A DNA stretch of 46,989 bases from Stenotrophomonas sp. 278 (GTDB lineage Bacteria; Pseudomonadota; Gammaproteobacteria; Xanthomonadales; Xanthomonadaceae), in NCBI RefSeq assembly GCF_003935715.1, contig NZ_RHPP01000017.1:1-46989 (forward strand), written 5' to 3'. A program made the translations under genes and the position numbers. Shown piece by piece: positions 35,601 through 45,566 of the stretch. Every line of letters starts with the position of its first letter. Position 1 is the stretch's first letter. The notes under the pieces were generated by a model, which did not search any database, was not told the origin of the DNA, and saw nothing but the letters and a program-made list of their open reading frames with translations.

Positions 35601-38600
35601 GGGCAAGAAGCCAACAACTACATCCTGTATCAGGTAAACGTGCGCAATGTAGGCCCGTCGCTGGCCACGCGTACCGTCATCGAAGACACCATCACCCCGG
35701 CCGCTGGCGCGAACGTCGCGTTCGTCGGCAGCCGCACCGGCACCTCGACCACGCCGCAGGGTGCTCTGGAAGCACCGGGCGAGCGCTGCACGGTGGCCGC
35801 AGGCAGCACCAATCCCACCACCGCGCCGCAGACGCTGTCTTGCAGCATGCCCAGCATCGGCGTGTCCACCACCGAGCAGGGCGTGATTGCTGCCAACCAG
35901 ATCAGCTATCTGTATCTGGTCTACCAGTACCTGAGCTCGCCGCCGGCCACCGGGGCAACCCTGCTCAACGCGGTAAGTGCACGTTCGGCCGAAACCGAGA
36001 CCGACACCAGCAACAACAACGCGGTGCAGGAAACCAGCATCCGTACCCGCGCTGACCTGGCCACCAGCAAGTACAGCGTGGTACTCGCCCCGAATCCCGA
36101 CCCGACGCAGGCCTTGCCGGCAGCGGCCACCACCATCAGTCTGCGCCAGCCGTTCTGGTTCGTGCTGGACGTGGTCAATAACGGTCCCGGCCACAGCCTG
36201 TCGCGTGACCGTGCCGGTGATGCGCCGATGCGCGGCGATGGCGTCGTGGTCACCGACACCCTGCCGACCGGGCTGGAAGTGCTCGGCGGCGCTGCTGCGA
36301 TCACCTGGCAGAAGGCCGGCAGCACCGCCGACCCGGGTGTGCAGAGCAACGGTACCGGCAACTGCACCCTGAGCGGTCGCGACGTCACCTGCCGGATGGG
36401 CGATCTCGCCCTGGACGGTCGCACCCGCGTGCTGATTCCCGCGCGCTGGACCACGCTGCCGGCCAACGCTACCGGTACCAATACGGCCCGTGCCACCAGC
36501 GACCAGGTCGACCCGGTGTCCGGTAATGACGAAGGCACGACCACCCACACGGTCGTACGTTCGTCGCTGGCCGGCGTGGTGTTCCAGGACCGTGACCGTG
36601 CAGGAGCCAACGGCGGCACCGTGCAGGCCGGCGAACCGCTGATCTCCGGCGTGGAAGTGCACCTGACCGGCGAGGACGCCTACGGCAACCCCGTATCGCT
36701 GACCGCCACCACCGACGCCAACGGTGCCTACCGCTTCCAGGACCTGGCCCCGGCCAATGCAGCCGGTTACACCCTGACCCAGACCCAGCCGGCGACGTAC
36801 GTCAACGGGCCGGTGGCCCCGCCGACCACGGGCGGCCAGGCCCCGTCCGCGGGCGGCACCTTTGCCGCCGTCACTCCGGTGGCCTCCGCCGATTCGGTCT
36901 ACACCGGCATCGGGCTGACCGCCGGCGTGGATGCGGTGCGCTACAACTTCCCGGAAGTGCGCCGTCCCGCGTTGTCCGGTTTCGTGTACGTGGACAGCAA
37001 CTACAGCAACACCCGCAACGCAGGTGATGCGCCCATTGCCAATGCGACGGTCGAACTTCTCGACGCCAGCGGCTCACCGGTGGCCAGTGCGACCACGGAC
37101 AGCAGTGGCGGCTACACCTTCAACGCCCTGGATCCGCTGCAGGTGTACACGCTGCGCGAAGTGCTGCCTGCCGGCAGCTACCGCAACCGGCCCAGCGCGA
37201 TCAATCCGGGCCTGATCGGCGGCGTCGCGTGCACTGGCTGCACGGTCAGCACCGGTACGTCCGGCGACGCGCCGACCACCGACCGGATCAGCGGCATCGA
37301 CCTGTCCAGCGGCCAGGATGGCACCGCGTTCAACTTCGGCGAGGACGCCATTACCGCGATCAGCGGCCATGTCTACCTGGACCGCAACAGCAACGGCGAT
37401 TTCGATGCCGGCGACGCCGGTACCCGCAACTCGCAGCCCAACGGTGGGCTGCAGGGGGTCACCGTCACCCTGACCGGTGCCGGTGCAGATGGCGCGTTCG
37501 GCAGCGCCGATGACCTGGCGGCCGTTACCGCGCAGACCGACGCACAGGGTCGCTATGAGTTCGACGAACTGGTGGTTGGCCAGAACTACCGGATCGTCGA
37601 GGCCCAGCCGCAGGGCTATGCGAACGCGGCCGAGAACGCCAGCAACACCATTACGGTGAACGCACTGGCGTTGACCGGCTCCAGCGGCAATGACTTCGGC
37701 GAAAAGCTGGGCTCGATCGCCGGCCAGGTGTTCGAGGATTTCTCCAACACGGCGGCCGGCAACAACAACGGTCTGCGCGACGCGGGTGAAAATCCCATCG
37801 CCAACGTGACCGTGACCCTGACCGGCATCGACCTGCTCGGCAACGCGCTCAATGTGGCGGTGGTCACCGACGCGACCGGTACCTACCGCTTCACCGACCT
37901 ATTGCCACCGCAGGCGGGCACCACCTACACGCTGACCCAGACCCAGCCGGCCGGTTACCTCGACGGCAAGCACACGATCGGCAATGCCGACACCCGCGGC
38001 AGCAACGCGGTCGCCAACGTGTTCTCCGGCGTCGCCATTGCGGCCGGCCAGGATGCCACCGGCTATCTGTTCGGCGAGCTGGCCAATGCACCGATCACCG
38101 GTACCGTGTACCTGGACCGCAACGACGACGGCACCCTCAACGCCGGCGACGTCGGCATTCCCGATGTGCAGGTGCGCATCGTGGGCACGGGTGCGGATGG
38201 AATCTTCGGCACGCCCGACGACACCACGGTTGACCTGGTCACAAACGCCGACGGACAGTACAGCTACCCCGGCGCGATTGCCGGTCAGGACTACCGCATC
38301 ACCGAGACCCAGCCGACCGGGCTGGCGGACGGCCGCGAGCAGCCGACCAACCGCATCGATGTCAGCAACCTGCCGGCGGCCGGCTCAGCCGGCAACAACT
38401 TCGGCGAACGCGCGGCCTCGCTGGGCGGCACCGTGTTCCTGGATCGCAACAACAACGGTACCCAGGAAGCTGGCGAGCCCGGCCTGGCCGGCGTGCAGCT
38501 GCAGCTGCCGGCGGGCACGCTGAACGCTCTGGGTGCCGCGGTTACCGCTGCGGTCACCGACGCTGACGGCCACTACCGCTTTAACGACCTGCTGGCCGGC

Positions 38601-41600
38601 ACCTACAGCGTGACTGAGCAGGCGACCCAGCCCCAGGTCAACGGCGTGACCACCCTCAACGGTGAGACGCGCGCCGGCACGATCGACGCTTCACCCGCAG
38701 GCACGCCCACCACCGTGGCAATGCTGCCCAGCGCGATCGGCGCGATCCTGCTGCCGGCCGGCAAGGACGCCGTTGCCATGAACTTCGCCGAGATCCTGCC
38801 GGTCTCGGTGAGCGGCAGCGTGTTCTTCGACGTGGACAATGACGGTGCCCGCAATGGTGCAGCTGAAACCGGCATCGAAGACGTGCTGATCCAGCTCACC
38901 GGAACCGACGATACCGGTGCCAGCATCGACCTGCAGACCCGCACCAATGCCGACGGCGCATTCGCCTTCGTGGGATTGCGGCCGGGCCTGTACACGCTGA
39001 CCGAACCGCAGCAACCGGCCGGCACCAGCAATGGCATCACCACTGCCGGCACCGTGGACGGCGCGCCGCAGGGCACCGCAACGCCGGTCAGCACCGTGCC
39101 GAGCCGGATCAGCAACATCGATCTGCGCGTGCCCGGTGTCGTCTCGATCGACAACCTGTTCGGCGAGCTGCCACTCAACAGCGGCATCAGCGGCAGGGTG
39201 TGGCTGGACCACAACAATGATGGCGTGGTTGATCCGGCCGAAACCGGTCTGGCCGGCGTGCGCGTACTGCTGAGTGGCACCGACGTCACCAGCAACACCA
39301 TCACCCGCAGCACCGTGACCGATGCCGACGGCAGCTACAGCTTCGCCGAGCTGCCGCCGGGTACCTATGTGGTCAGCGAGCCCGACCAGCCCACCGGCAC
39401 CCGGGATGGCCGCACCGTCGCCGGCAGCACCGGCGGCACAGTGACCGCACCCGGTACGCAGGTATCGCAGATCAGCGCGGTGCCGCTGGGCGTGAACCAG
39501 CAGTCGATCCACAACAACTTTGGCGAGATTCCGGTCAGCCGGATCAGCGGTCGCGTCTACAACGACAGCAACGACAACGGCCGCGTGGACACGGGCGAGG
39601 GTGGCATTGCCGGCGTCAGCGTGGTGCTGGACGGCAGCGACGACCTCGGCCAGCCGGTGTCGCTCAGCCAGACCACCGATGCCGAGGGCCGCTACCGCTT
39701 CGACGACCTGCGCCCGGGTACCTATCAGGTGACCGAGCCGACCCAGCCGCCGCAGACGCTCAATGGCATCACCCGTGCCGGCACCATCGACGGCACCCCG
39801 GTGGGCGTGGTCACCGACCGCGCCACCGTGCCCTCGATGATCAGCCAGATCGTGCTGCCGCTGGGCGCGGATTCGATCGACAACGACTTCGGTGAAATCG
39901 GCGACTCGCCGGACCTGATGGTCACCAAGGCTTCGACCGTCACCCGCTTCACCGTCAACAACATGGCCGGTTACACCGTGCAGGTGCGCAACAGCGGGCA
40001 GCAGCCCAGCCGTGGCGAGTACACCGTTCACGACCGCCTGCCGGCCGGGCTGAGCCTGGACAGCGTGCCGGTCGGCACCGGATGGACCTGTACCGGTGAG
40101 CCGGGCGCGGTGCGCTTCAGCTGCGTCAGTCAGCGCGTGCTCGGTGCCGGTGAGATCTCGCCGGACAGCATCGCCGTGCAGGTGCGCGTGAGCGCGGCAG
40201 CGGCCGAAGCCGGCACCGTCAACAACGCGGTGCTGGTGGAAGGCGGTGGTGAGAACCCGTTCCGCGCGCCGACCCCGGCCGAACGCGCTGCATTTGAAGG
40301 CGAGGTCAGCGAGCTGCCGCTGTGTGATGTGGCCATCACCCAGAACGCCTGCCGCGTGCCCAATGCCGTGCAGCTCAGCGCCTCGGTCGGTGGCACCGTG
40401 TGGTACGACGTCGGCAACGACGACCAGCTGCTCGACGGTGCCGACCAGCGACTGCCGGCGTGGATCGTCGAGCTGGTCGACCCGGCCAGCGGCCAGCTCG
40501 CGGCCAGCACGGTCACCGCGGCCGACGGCAGCTACCGTTTTGCGGATGTGCTGCCGGGGGTGAAGTGGAACATCCGCTTCCGCGACCCCCGTTCGAGCGT
40601 GCTGTGGCCGTTCCCGGTCACCCGCGAAACCGCCAACGGCGTTCAGACCGCCTGCGATACCGAAGGCGCGATCGCGCGCAGTGGCGTCAGCGCCTGCCGC
40701 ACCAGCGACACCGGTGTGAGCCAGCTGGAAGTGGTTTTGGCCGCCGGCCAGCACCTGGCCCAGCAGAGCCTGCCGGTCGACCCGTCGGGCGTGGTGTACG
40801 ACGCCACCACCCGTGACGTGGTGCCGGGCGCAGTGGTGACGCTGAGTCCGGTGGGACTGTGCAGCGGCTTCGATCCTGCCACCAGCATTCTCAACGGCAG
40901 CGGCGGTGGCTATCGCATTGAAGGCAGCAGCATCGCCATGACCGTAGGCAGCGAAGGCTTCTATCAGTTCGCCTTCGGTCCGGCTGCGCCTGCCCGCTGC
41001 GAGTTCCAGCTGGTGGTGACCCCGCCGGGTGGCTACCAGTTCGTGTCGACGCTGATTCCGCCGCAGAGCGGTGCGCTGTCGCCGGCCGGTTCGGCCGGGG
41101 CCAACCACGTGGTGCAGCCCAACAGCGACGCCCCGACCGGTGCGGTCGGTACGGCGACGCAGTACTACCTGACCCTGTTCGCCGGTTCGGCCACGGCCTC
41201 GGTGGTGCACAACCATCTGCCGCTGGATACCGCAGTGGCCACGGGTCTGGTGATCAGCAAGAGCGGTGATCGCCAGACCGCGGAAATCGGTGACACCGTG
41301 CAGTACACCATCACCGTCCGCCAGACCGCAGGCAGCGCGCTGCAGTCGGTGAACGTGATCGACCGCCTGCCGCGCGGCTTCACCTACATCGACGGCACCG
41401 CACGCGCTGACGGTCGCGCGGTGGCCGATCCGGCCGGCAAGCCGGGTCCGCTGCTGGGCTTCGGCGTCGGTCCGATCAGCGTGGGCGGACAGATCGTGCT
41501 GACCTACCGCGTACGGGTCGGCGTGGGCGCGCAGCAGGGCGACGGTGTCAACCGCGCGCAGGCCCATGGCTGTTCCATCGCCGGCGGCTGCATCGATCCG

Positions 41601-42206
41601 GTTGGTATCGCTCCGCTGCCCGGCGCACTGGCTTCCAACCGCGCCGAGTATCGCGTGCGGGTCACCGGTGCTGTGTTCACCGACCAGGCCTGTGTGCTCG
41701 GCAAGGTGTTCGTGGACTGCAACAACAACCACGTGCAGGACCGCGAAGAACTGGGCATTCCGGGCGTGCGCATGTACTTCTCCGACGGCACCTGGGTCAT
41801 CAGCGACTCGGAGGGCAAGTACAGCTACTGCGGACTGCCGGCGCAGAGCCACACCCTGAAGGTCGACGCCAGCACGCTGCCGCGTGGTGCGCGCCTGACC
41901 ACCAGCAGCAACCGCAACCTCGGCGACGCTGACAGCCTGTTCCTGGACCTGAAGAACGGCGAGCTGCACCGCGCCGACTTCATTGAAGGCAGCTGTGCCA
42001 ACCCGGTGCTGGAGCAGGTCAAGGCACGCCGTACCCAGGGTGAAGTGAGCGCGCCGGAAACCGAACCCGGCCAGGGTGCGCTGCGCTTCGAAAGCAAGCC
42101 GGCGCGGGCCCCGCAGCAGGCCACAGACACGGCCAACCAGAGACCGATCGTGCATCCGCGAGAACTACCGCCCGCCAAGGACGCGGCGACGGAGGGCCAG
42201 CCATGA
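32661..42206 (+). CDS. Giant exported DUF11/SdrD B-like repeat protein (putative adhesin, 3,181 aa)
   Basis: A cell-surface protein by architecture. An extended signal peptide ends at about Ala46 (PLPALA). Residues about 47-1300 are Ig-like DUF11-type modules (units starting ADLQLSK, ADLLLSK, ADLSITK and VDLIVNK). Residues about 1301-2414 hold nine SdrD B-like (Cna B-type) modules of roughly 110-125 aa, each with a calcium-binding-like loop such as DRNNNGTQEAGE or DSNDNGRVDTGE and a final NNFGE-type strand. A DUF11 unit, another B-like unit, a further DUF11 (about 2862) and a last B-like module with paired cysteines (about 3014-3100) follow, then a disordered Pro/Glu tail. No LPXTG or barrel anchor is present, so attachment may depend on the two downstream products. 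ATG 32661 has AGGGGA eight bases upstream. The stop overlaps the next start. Confidence 0.88.
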   Translation: MSSQSDRAVTCAAVSLFERARASRVRHAWLRRALTALLLLPLPALAIDLQITDFSDTGYDPVPAGTTVIYNVKVENGANDTATGSVTIFDLPAGTALGSTAPAGCSSSAGANGTTRVVCTNPTLAASGTPYEFKLPVTTLASQPATITLRAAIGFASALPPANTPISSLQNNDPFFGSDTNVANNRTSQNTTIQAAADLQLSKTAAQPEVIGGGEVTYRLTVTNNGPSITTGFTVVDSLPPNVTLVGAPSGADWAFNQQNGTYNGTLAVGASTSYTFRGKVNVGTGNIVNSAVVNAGSVPDAVPNNNSASVTTAVTAGADLLLSKSVSPAPAAAGSVVTYTLTARNDGPSAASTVVIDDPLPEGFVINGISGPGGWSCTNNAERTRLTCTSASFAANTQAQINIQAQVPSTGTNSSGTVTNTAVISAATPDPVAANNTGSVGLTVIPDGADLRMTKSKTPQLVPVWNNTGLRTDSVMTSSVRAQNMGPRTVTGNLQLVDTLALGEEWVDANGNPYAANTPITVGNFSCSVDRAWNGSTAQVVTCTQTTNYPVAVNAYSQTLTLRTLARLQGTLTNTACTGGSGGSAEPTTGGGINLDPNTSNDCTGASSRSTDARADLSITKRTNEVGDADNILRDTDASVTYTLQVTNTGAATTGVVVNDPIPGFVSGATSVTAVTTPANWSCGLTGSSWICRSGTTPLANNATATIAFRVNRALFDSQSQGATTCAGQAQPAGRFCNTAGVSVDPAVSGAIGEANPGNNSASDWVQIDPVANVATTAKDITSGSPGRAGVNTTYRITYQNRGPSTARGVVFSDTFTLPANDAGFVLVSASRTGGGSTACAVTSFDASISSATAPGGTSWFNTGGAPATLRLTCAPLDMANNATQTMNVVIRPNVNSGNTGRQFTNVGTFHFDPDNTGTAIPANGTDSSGRSYNYNSNTTDDVRNAVLVFEAGEVDLIVNKIDTNFDGGVDPLGFDSRPGQEANNYILYQVNVRNVGPSLATRTVIEDTITPAAGANVAFVGSRTGTSTTPQGALEAPGERCTVAAGSTNPTTAPQTLSCSMPSIGVSTTEQGVIAANQISYLYLVYQYLSSPPATGATLLNAVSARSAETETDTSNNNAVQETSIRTRADLATSKYSVVLAPNPDPTQALPAAATTISLRQPFWFVLDVVNNGPGHSLSRDRAGDAPMRGDGVVVTDTLPTGLEVLGGAAAITWQKAGSTADPGVQSNGTGNCTLSGRDVTCRMGDLALDGRTRVLIPARWTTLPANATGTNTARATSDQVDPVSGNDEGTTTHTVVRSSLAGVVFQDRDRAGANGGTVQAGEPLISGVEVHLTGEDAYGNPVSLTATTDANGAYRFQDLAPANAAGYTLTQTQPATYVNGPVAPPTTGGQAPSAGGTFAAVTPVASADSVYTGIGLTAGVDAVRYNFPEVRRPALSGFVYVDSNYSNTRNAGDAPIANATVELLDASGSPVASATTDSSGGYTFNALDPLQVYTLREVLPAGSYRNRPSAINPGLIGGVACTGCTVSTGTSGDAPTTDRISGIDLSSGQDGTAFNFGEDAITAISGHVYLDRNSNGDFDAGDAGTRNSQPNGGLQGVTVTLTGAGADGAFGSADDLAAVTAQTDAQGRYEFDELVVGQNYRIVEAQPQGYANAAENASNTITVNALALTGSSGNDFGEKLGSIAGQVFEDFSNTAAGNNNGLRDAGENPIANVTVTLTGIDLLGNALNVAVVTDATGTYRFTDLLPPQAGTTYTLTQTQPAGYLDGKHTIGNADTRGSNAVANVFSGVAIAAGQDATGYLFGELANAPITGTVYLDRNDDGTLNAGDVGIPDVQVRIVGTGADGIFGTPDDTTVDLVTNADGQYSYPGAIAGQDYRITETQPTGLADGREQPTNRIDVSNLPAAGSAGNNFGERAASLGGTVFLDRNNNGTQEAGEPGLAGVQLQLPAGTLNALGAAVTAAVTDADGHYRFNDLLAGTYSVTEQATQPQVNGVTTLNGETRAGTIDASPAGTPTTVAMLPSAIGAILLPAGKDAVAMNFAEILPVSVSGSVFFDVDNDGARNGAAETGIEDVLIQLTGTDDTGASIDLQTRTNADGAFAFVGLRPGLYTLTEPQQPAGTSNGITTAGTVDGAPQGTATPVSTVPSRISNIDLRVPGVVSIDNLFGELPLNSGISGRVWLDHNNDGVVDPAETGLAGVRVLLSGTDVTSNTITRSTVTDADGSYSFAELPPGTYVVSEPDQPTGTRDGRTVAGSTGGTVTAPGTQVSQISAVPLGVNQQSIHNNFGEIPVSRISGRVYNDSNDNGRVDTGEGGIAGVSVVLDGSDDLGQPVSLSQTTDAEGRYRFDDLRPGTYQVTEPTQPPQTLNGITRAGTIDGTPVGVVTDRATVPSMISQIVLPLGADSIDNDFGEIGDSPDLMVTKASTVTRFTVNNMAGYTVQVRNSGQQPSRGEYTVHDRLPAGLSLDSVPVGTGWTCTGEPGAVRFSCVSQRVLGAGEISPDSIAVQVRVSAAAAEAGTVNNAVLVEGGGENPFRAPTPAERAAFEGEVSELPLCDVAITQNACRVPNAVQLSASVGGTVWYDVGNDDQLLDGADQRLPAWIVELVDPASGQLAASTVTAADGSYRFADVLPGVKWNIRFRDPRSSVLWPFPVTRETANGVQTACDTEGAIARSGVSACRTSDTGVSQLEVVLAAGQHLAQQSLPVDPSGVVYDATTRDVVPGAVVTLSPVGLCSGFDPATSILNGSGGGYRIEGSSIAMTVGSEGFYQFAFGPAAPARCEFQLVVTPPGGYQFVSTLIPPQSGALSPAGSAGANHVVQPNSDAPTGAVGTATQYYLTLFAGSATASVVHNHLPLDTAVATGLVISKSGDRQTAEIGDTVQYTITVRQTAGSALQSVNVIDRLPRGFTYIDGTARADGRAVADPAGKPGPLLGFGVGPISVGGQIVLTYRVRVGVGAQQGDGVNRAQAHGCSIAGGCIDPVGIAPLPGALASNRAEYRVRVTGAVFTDQACVLGKVFVDCNNNHVQDREELGIPGVRMYFSDGTWVISDSEGKYSYCGLPAQSHTLKVDASTLPRGARLTTSSNRNLGDADSLFLDLKNGELHRADFIEGSCANPVLEQVKARRTQGEVSAPETEPGQGALRFESKPARAPQQATDTANQRPIVHPRELPPAKDAATEGQP

Positions 42207-45200
42207 GCCACGCACTCCTGACGCGCGGCCTGCCGCGCCTGAGCCTGCTTGCCTGTGCCCTGGCGGCCATGCCGGCCTTCGCCCAGAGCACCGGCACCCC
42301 CGGTCGCTTCACCCCGGTGCTGGGGGATGCCAGCACCCTGTACCCGCGCAGCCCGGTCAGCGTGGACACTGCGCCGCGCGCGCTGGCCGCGCGCAGCGAC
42401 GTGCTCGACCGCATCGTGGTCGAACTGGACCGCGACGGCGTGCCCGCCGACGGACAGAGCGCCGTGCAGGTGCGCGTGCAGTTGCTGGATGGTAACGCGC
42501 GTCCATTGTCCGGCACCCACTACATCACCATCGAGAACAGCGGCGGTCGCATCCGTCTGCCGGGATCTCGCACCGACGAGTTCGGCCCGGGCGCGCTGGA
42601 CGCCGACAAGGTCACCCCGGGCGTGCAGCTGCAGGTGGTCGATGGCGCGGCCGAATTCGAACTGATCGCGCCGCATGATCCGCAGGACGTGCTGCTGCGG
42701 GTGACCGCCGGCGACCAGACCGCACAGGGCAGCATCGGCTTCCTGCCGGAAATGCGCGAGCTGCTGGCCACCGGCCTGGTGGAAGGCATCATCAATTTCC
42801 GTCGCCGTGGCAACGCCAGTGCGATCGCACCGGTGGAAAACCACGATGCCTTCGACCGTGACATCCGACGCTGGGAACGCCAGTTCAACAACGGCAAGGC
42901 CAATGCTGCCGCGCGTACCGCCTTCTTCGTCAAGGGCCGGATCAAGGGTGAGTACCTGCTCACCGCCGCGTACGATTCGGACAAGGACACCCGGGGCCGC
43001 CTGCTGCGTGACATCCAGCCGGAGGAGTTCTACCCGGTGTACGGCGACAGCTCGCTGCGCGGCTTTGATGCGCGCTCGGCCGAGCGGCTGTACGTGCGCA
43101 TCGACAACAAACGCAGCTACCTCCTGTACGGCGACTTCCAGACCGGCGACAGCCTGGCCACGGCGACCGGCATCGGTGGCAGCGGCCCGATCCCGCAGCG
43201 CAGCCTGGGCACTTACAACCGCACTGCGACCGGCCTGGGCTGGCACTTCGAAAGCGAGCGCGTGCGCAGCAATGTGTTCGCCATGCAGGACTCGCTGCGC
43301 CAGGTGATCGAGGAGTTCCGCAGCCAGGGCAGCGGCCCCTATGCGCTGCGCAACAATGCGGTGCTGGAAGGCAGCGAGCGTGTGGAAGTGATCACCCGCG
43401 ACCGCAACCAGCCGACCCGCATCGTCGCAGTGCGCGCGCTGGCGCGGCTGGTGGATTACAGCTTCGAGCCGTTCTCCGGCCGCATCCTGCTCAACCAGTT
43501 CCTGCCGGCGTTCGACAGCGACCTCAACCCGGTATCGCTGCGCATCACCTATGAACTGGACCAGGACACCGAGAAGTTCTGGGTCGGCGGGGCCGATGCG
43601 CAGGTCAAGCTGACCGAGCGCATGGAGGTCGGTGCAGCGGCAGTGGAGGACCGCAACCCCTACGCCGCCTTCCGGATGGGCAGCGCAAACGCCAGCTACC
43701 GGTTCGGCGACAACACCCTGCTGGTGGCCGAGTTCGCGCGCACGAGCAGCGAAGTCAACACCAACACCCTCAACCAGGTCACTTCGCAGGGCCTGAAGGA
43801 CGTAACCGGTGAAGTGGAAGGCAACGCCTGGCGGCTCGAGTTCGCGCATGACACGGACCGCCTCGACGCACGCCTGTTCGCGGCCCGGACCGACCCGGCC
43901 TTCAACAATCCTGCGTCACCGCTGTACGGCGGCCGTGGCGAGTACAACGCGCAGCTGAGCTATCGCGTCGGTCCGCGCCTGGAGCTGTACCTGGAAGGCC
44001 TGCGCAGCGAGGACCGCAATCCGGATGGTGGCGAGCGCGATGCCGGCGGTGCCGGTGTGCGCGTGGCCGCCACCGAGCGCCTGACCGTCGACCTGGGCGT
44101 GCGCAGCATCCGCGAAACCATCGGCGTCACCTCGCCGTGGTCCTCGGGCGTACCGTTTGGCAATGCCAGTGGGCTGACCGGTGGCTTCGCCACCGGTTCG
44201 GGCGGCGGTGCACTGGGCTACGGCCAGCAGGCGCTGGATCCGGCCACGGGCTTGATGGTGATCAACGCGGGCAGCAGTGGCAGCCCGCTTACCAGCGATC
44301 TGCCGGTGGGCACCGAACTCGAATCAGACAGTGCCCGTATCGGCCTGGGCTATCGCCTTACCGACCGCTTCAGCGCGGGTGCCGAGGTGGAAAACAGCGT
44401 CAGCGGCGAGGACCGTCGCCGCCTGGCGGCCGGCCTGGACTACCAGGTGTTCGAGCGCAGCCGCCTGTATGGCCGCTACGAGAAGCAGACCGGGTTGACC
44501 AGCGCCTATGGCATCACCACCACCGACCGTGAGGCGGACGCGCTGGTGTTCGGTATCGACAGCAGCTATCTGCGCGACACCCAGACCTTCAGCGAGTACC
44601 GCCTGCGTGATGCGATCAGCGGACGTGATGTGCAGACCGCGTCCGGCATCCGCAACACCTGGGATATTGCCCAGGGCCTGCGCCTGAGCAGTTCGGCCGA
44701 GCACGTCAAGGTGATCGACGGGAGCACCGGTGACAGCACCGGTCTGGCGCTGGGCCTGGACTACAGCGCCAATCCGTTGTGGCGTGGCGCGTTCCGGGTC
44801 GAGCACCGGATCTCCGACGATGTGGCCGAAACGGAGACCAATGAGGCGTTCGATACCACCCTGGTGCAGTTCATGCTGGCGCGAAAGCTCAGCCGCGACT
44901 GGACCCTGCTCGGCCGCAACTATCTGTTGAGCACGCGCTACGACGCGCGTGGCGATGTGCTGCAGGATCGTTTCCAGCTGGGCGTGGCCTACCGCGATAC
45001 CGACCGCAACCGGATCAACGCTCTCGCCCGCTACGAGTACAAGCTGGAGCGCGACGAGAGCGGGCTGACCCTGATGGACGGCGGCATTGTCGACGGCAGC
45101 AGCCAGGACGTACGCACGCGCGCGCACATCGTTTCCACCCATGCCGACTGGCATCCCTCGCGGGCGTGGTGGCTGACCGGGCGCGTGGCCGGCAAATGGC

Positions 45201-45556
45201 AGCAGGACCAGTTCGCCTACAGCGACGGCGCACGCGTCAACAGCCGCTTCCGTGCCATGCTGTTCTCCGCGCGCGTGGTGTACGACATCACCGAGAACTG
45301 GGACATCGGCGTGCTCGGCTCCACCTTCCGTGGCCAGTCCGGTGCCAACCAGTACGCCTATGGCCTGGAAGTGGGCCGCCTGCTGCGCCAGAACCTGTGG
45401 CTGTCAGCCGGCTACAACTGGACCGGCTTTGCCGGCGACCGTGACCTCAACGGTTACGAATACACCCAGCAGGGCGTGTTCCTGCGCCTGCGCTTCAAGT
45501 TCGACGAAGACGTGTTCCGGCCGGACCCCGTCCGCTACCGCGACCCGGCCCGCTGA
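42203..45556 (+). CDS. Predicted outer-membrane beta-barrel protein with N-terminal Ig/invasin-like region (1,117 aa)
   Basis: I cannot give a family name. A signal peptide is likely cleaved after AFA (residue 27). Residues about 60-180 resemble a bacterial Ig-like domain (DRIVVELDRDGVPADGQSAV, then VQVRVQLLDGN). From about residue 245 onward the sequence is alternating amphipathic strands with aromatic ends (GEYLLTAAYDSDKD, RSYLLYGDFQTGD, SLYGRYEKQ-like segments) through to FLRLRFKFDEDVF near the C-terminus, consistent with a large barrel of more than 20 strands. No TonB box or plug was identified. The start overlaps the adhesin stop by four bases, so it may export or anchor the adhesin. Confidence 0.82.
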   Translation: MSHALLTRGLPRLSLLACALAAMPAFAQSTGTPGRFTPVLGDASTLYPRSPVSVDTAPRALAARSDVLDRIVVELDRDGVPADGQSAVQVRVQLLDGNARPLSGTHYITIENSGGRIRLPGSRTDEFGPGALDADKVTPGVQLQVVDGAAEFELIAPHDPQDVLLRVTAGDQTAQGSIGFLPEMRELLATGLVEGIINFRRRGNASAIAPVENHDAFDRDIRRWERQFNNGKANAAARTAFFVKGRIKGEYLLTAAYDSDKDTRGRLLRDIQPEEFYPVYGDSSLRGFDARSAERLYVRIDNKRSYLLYGDFQTGDSLATATGIGGSGPIPQRSLGTYNRTATGLGWHFESERVRSNVFAMQDSLRQVIEEFRSQGSGPYALRNNAVLEGSERVEVITRDRNQPTRIVAVRALARLVDYSFEPFSGRILLNQFLPAFDSDLNPVSLRITYELDQDTEKFWVGGADAQVKLTERMEVGAAAVEDRNPYAAFRMGSANASYRFGDNTLLVAEFARTSSEVNTNTLNQVTSQGLKDVTGEVEGNAWRLEFAHDTDRLDARLFAARTDPAFNNPASPLYGGRGEYNAQLSYRVGPRLELYLEGLRSEDRNPDGGERDAGGAGVRVAATERLTVDLGVRSIRETIGVTSPWSSGVPFGNASGLTGGFATGSGGGALGYGQQALDPATGLMVINAGSSGSPLTSDLPVGTELESDSARIGLGYRLTDRFSAGAEVENSVSGEDRRRLAAGLDYQVFERSRLYGRYEKQTGLTSAYGITTTDREADALVFGIDSSYLRDTQTFSEYRLRDAISGRDVQTASGIRNTWDIAQGLRLSSSAEHVKVIDGSTGDSTGLALGLDYSANPLWRGAFRVEHRISDDVAETETNEAFDTTLVQFMLARKLSRDWTLLGRNYLLSTRYDARGDVLQDRFQLGVAYRDTDRNRINALARYEYKLERDESGLTLMDGGIVDGSSQDVRTRAHIVSTHADWHPSRAWWLTGRVAGKWQQDQFAYSDGARVNSRFRAMLFSARVVYDITENWDIGVLGSTFRGQSGANQYAYGLEVGRLLRQNLWLSAGYNWTGFAGDRDLNGYEYTQQGVFLRLRFKFDEDVFRPDPVRYRDPAR

Positions 45557-45566
45557 GGATGCCCTG

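Noticed and set aside
36550-39900. Regularly spaced similar motifs that might suggest a DNA repeat array or CRISPR
   Set aside because: The regularity is at the protein level (B-like modules of about 110-125 aa). DNA units are diverged and far longer than CRISPR repeats.
33642-42155. Very long minus-strand open frames (1,006 and 1,154 aa) opposite the adhesin gene
   Set aside because: They are shadows of a repetitive GC-rich gene whose codon pattern leaves few stop codons on the other strand. No signal peptide, domain or start signal was found.
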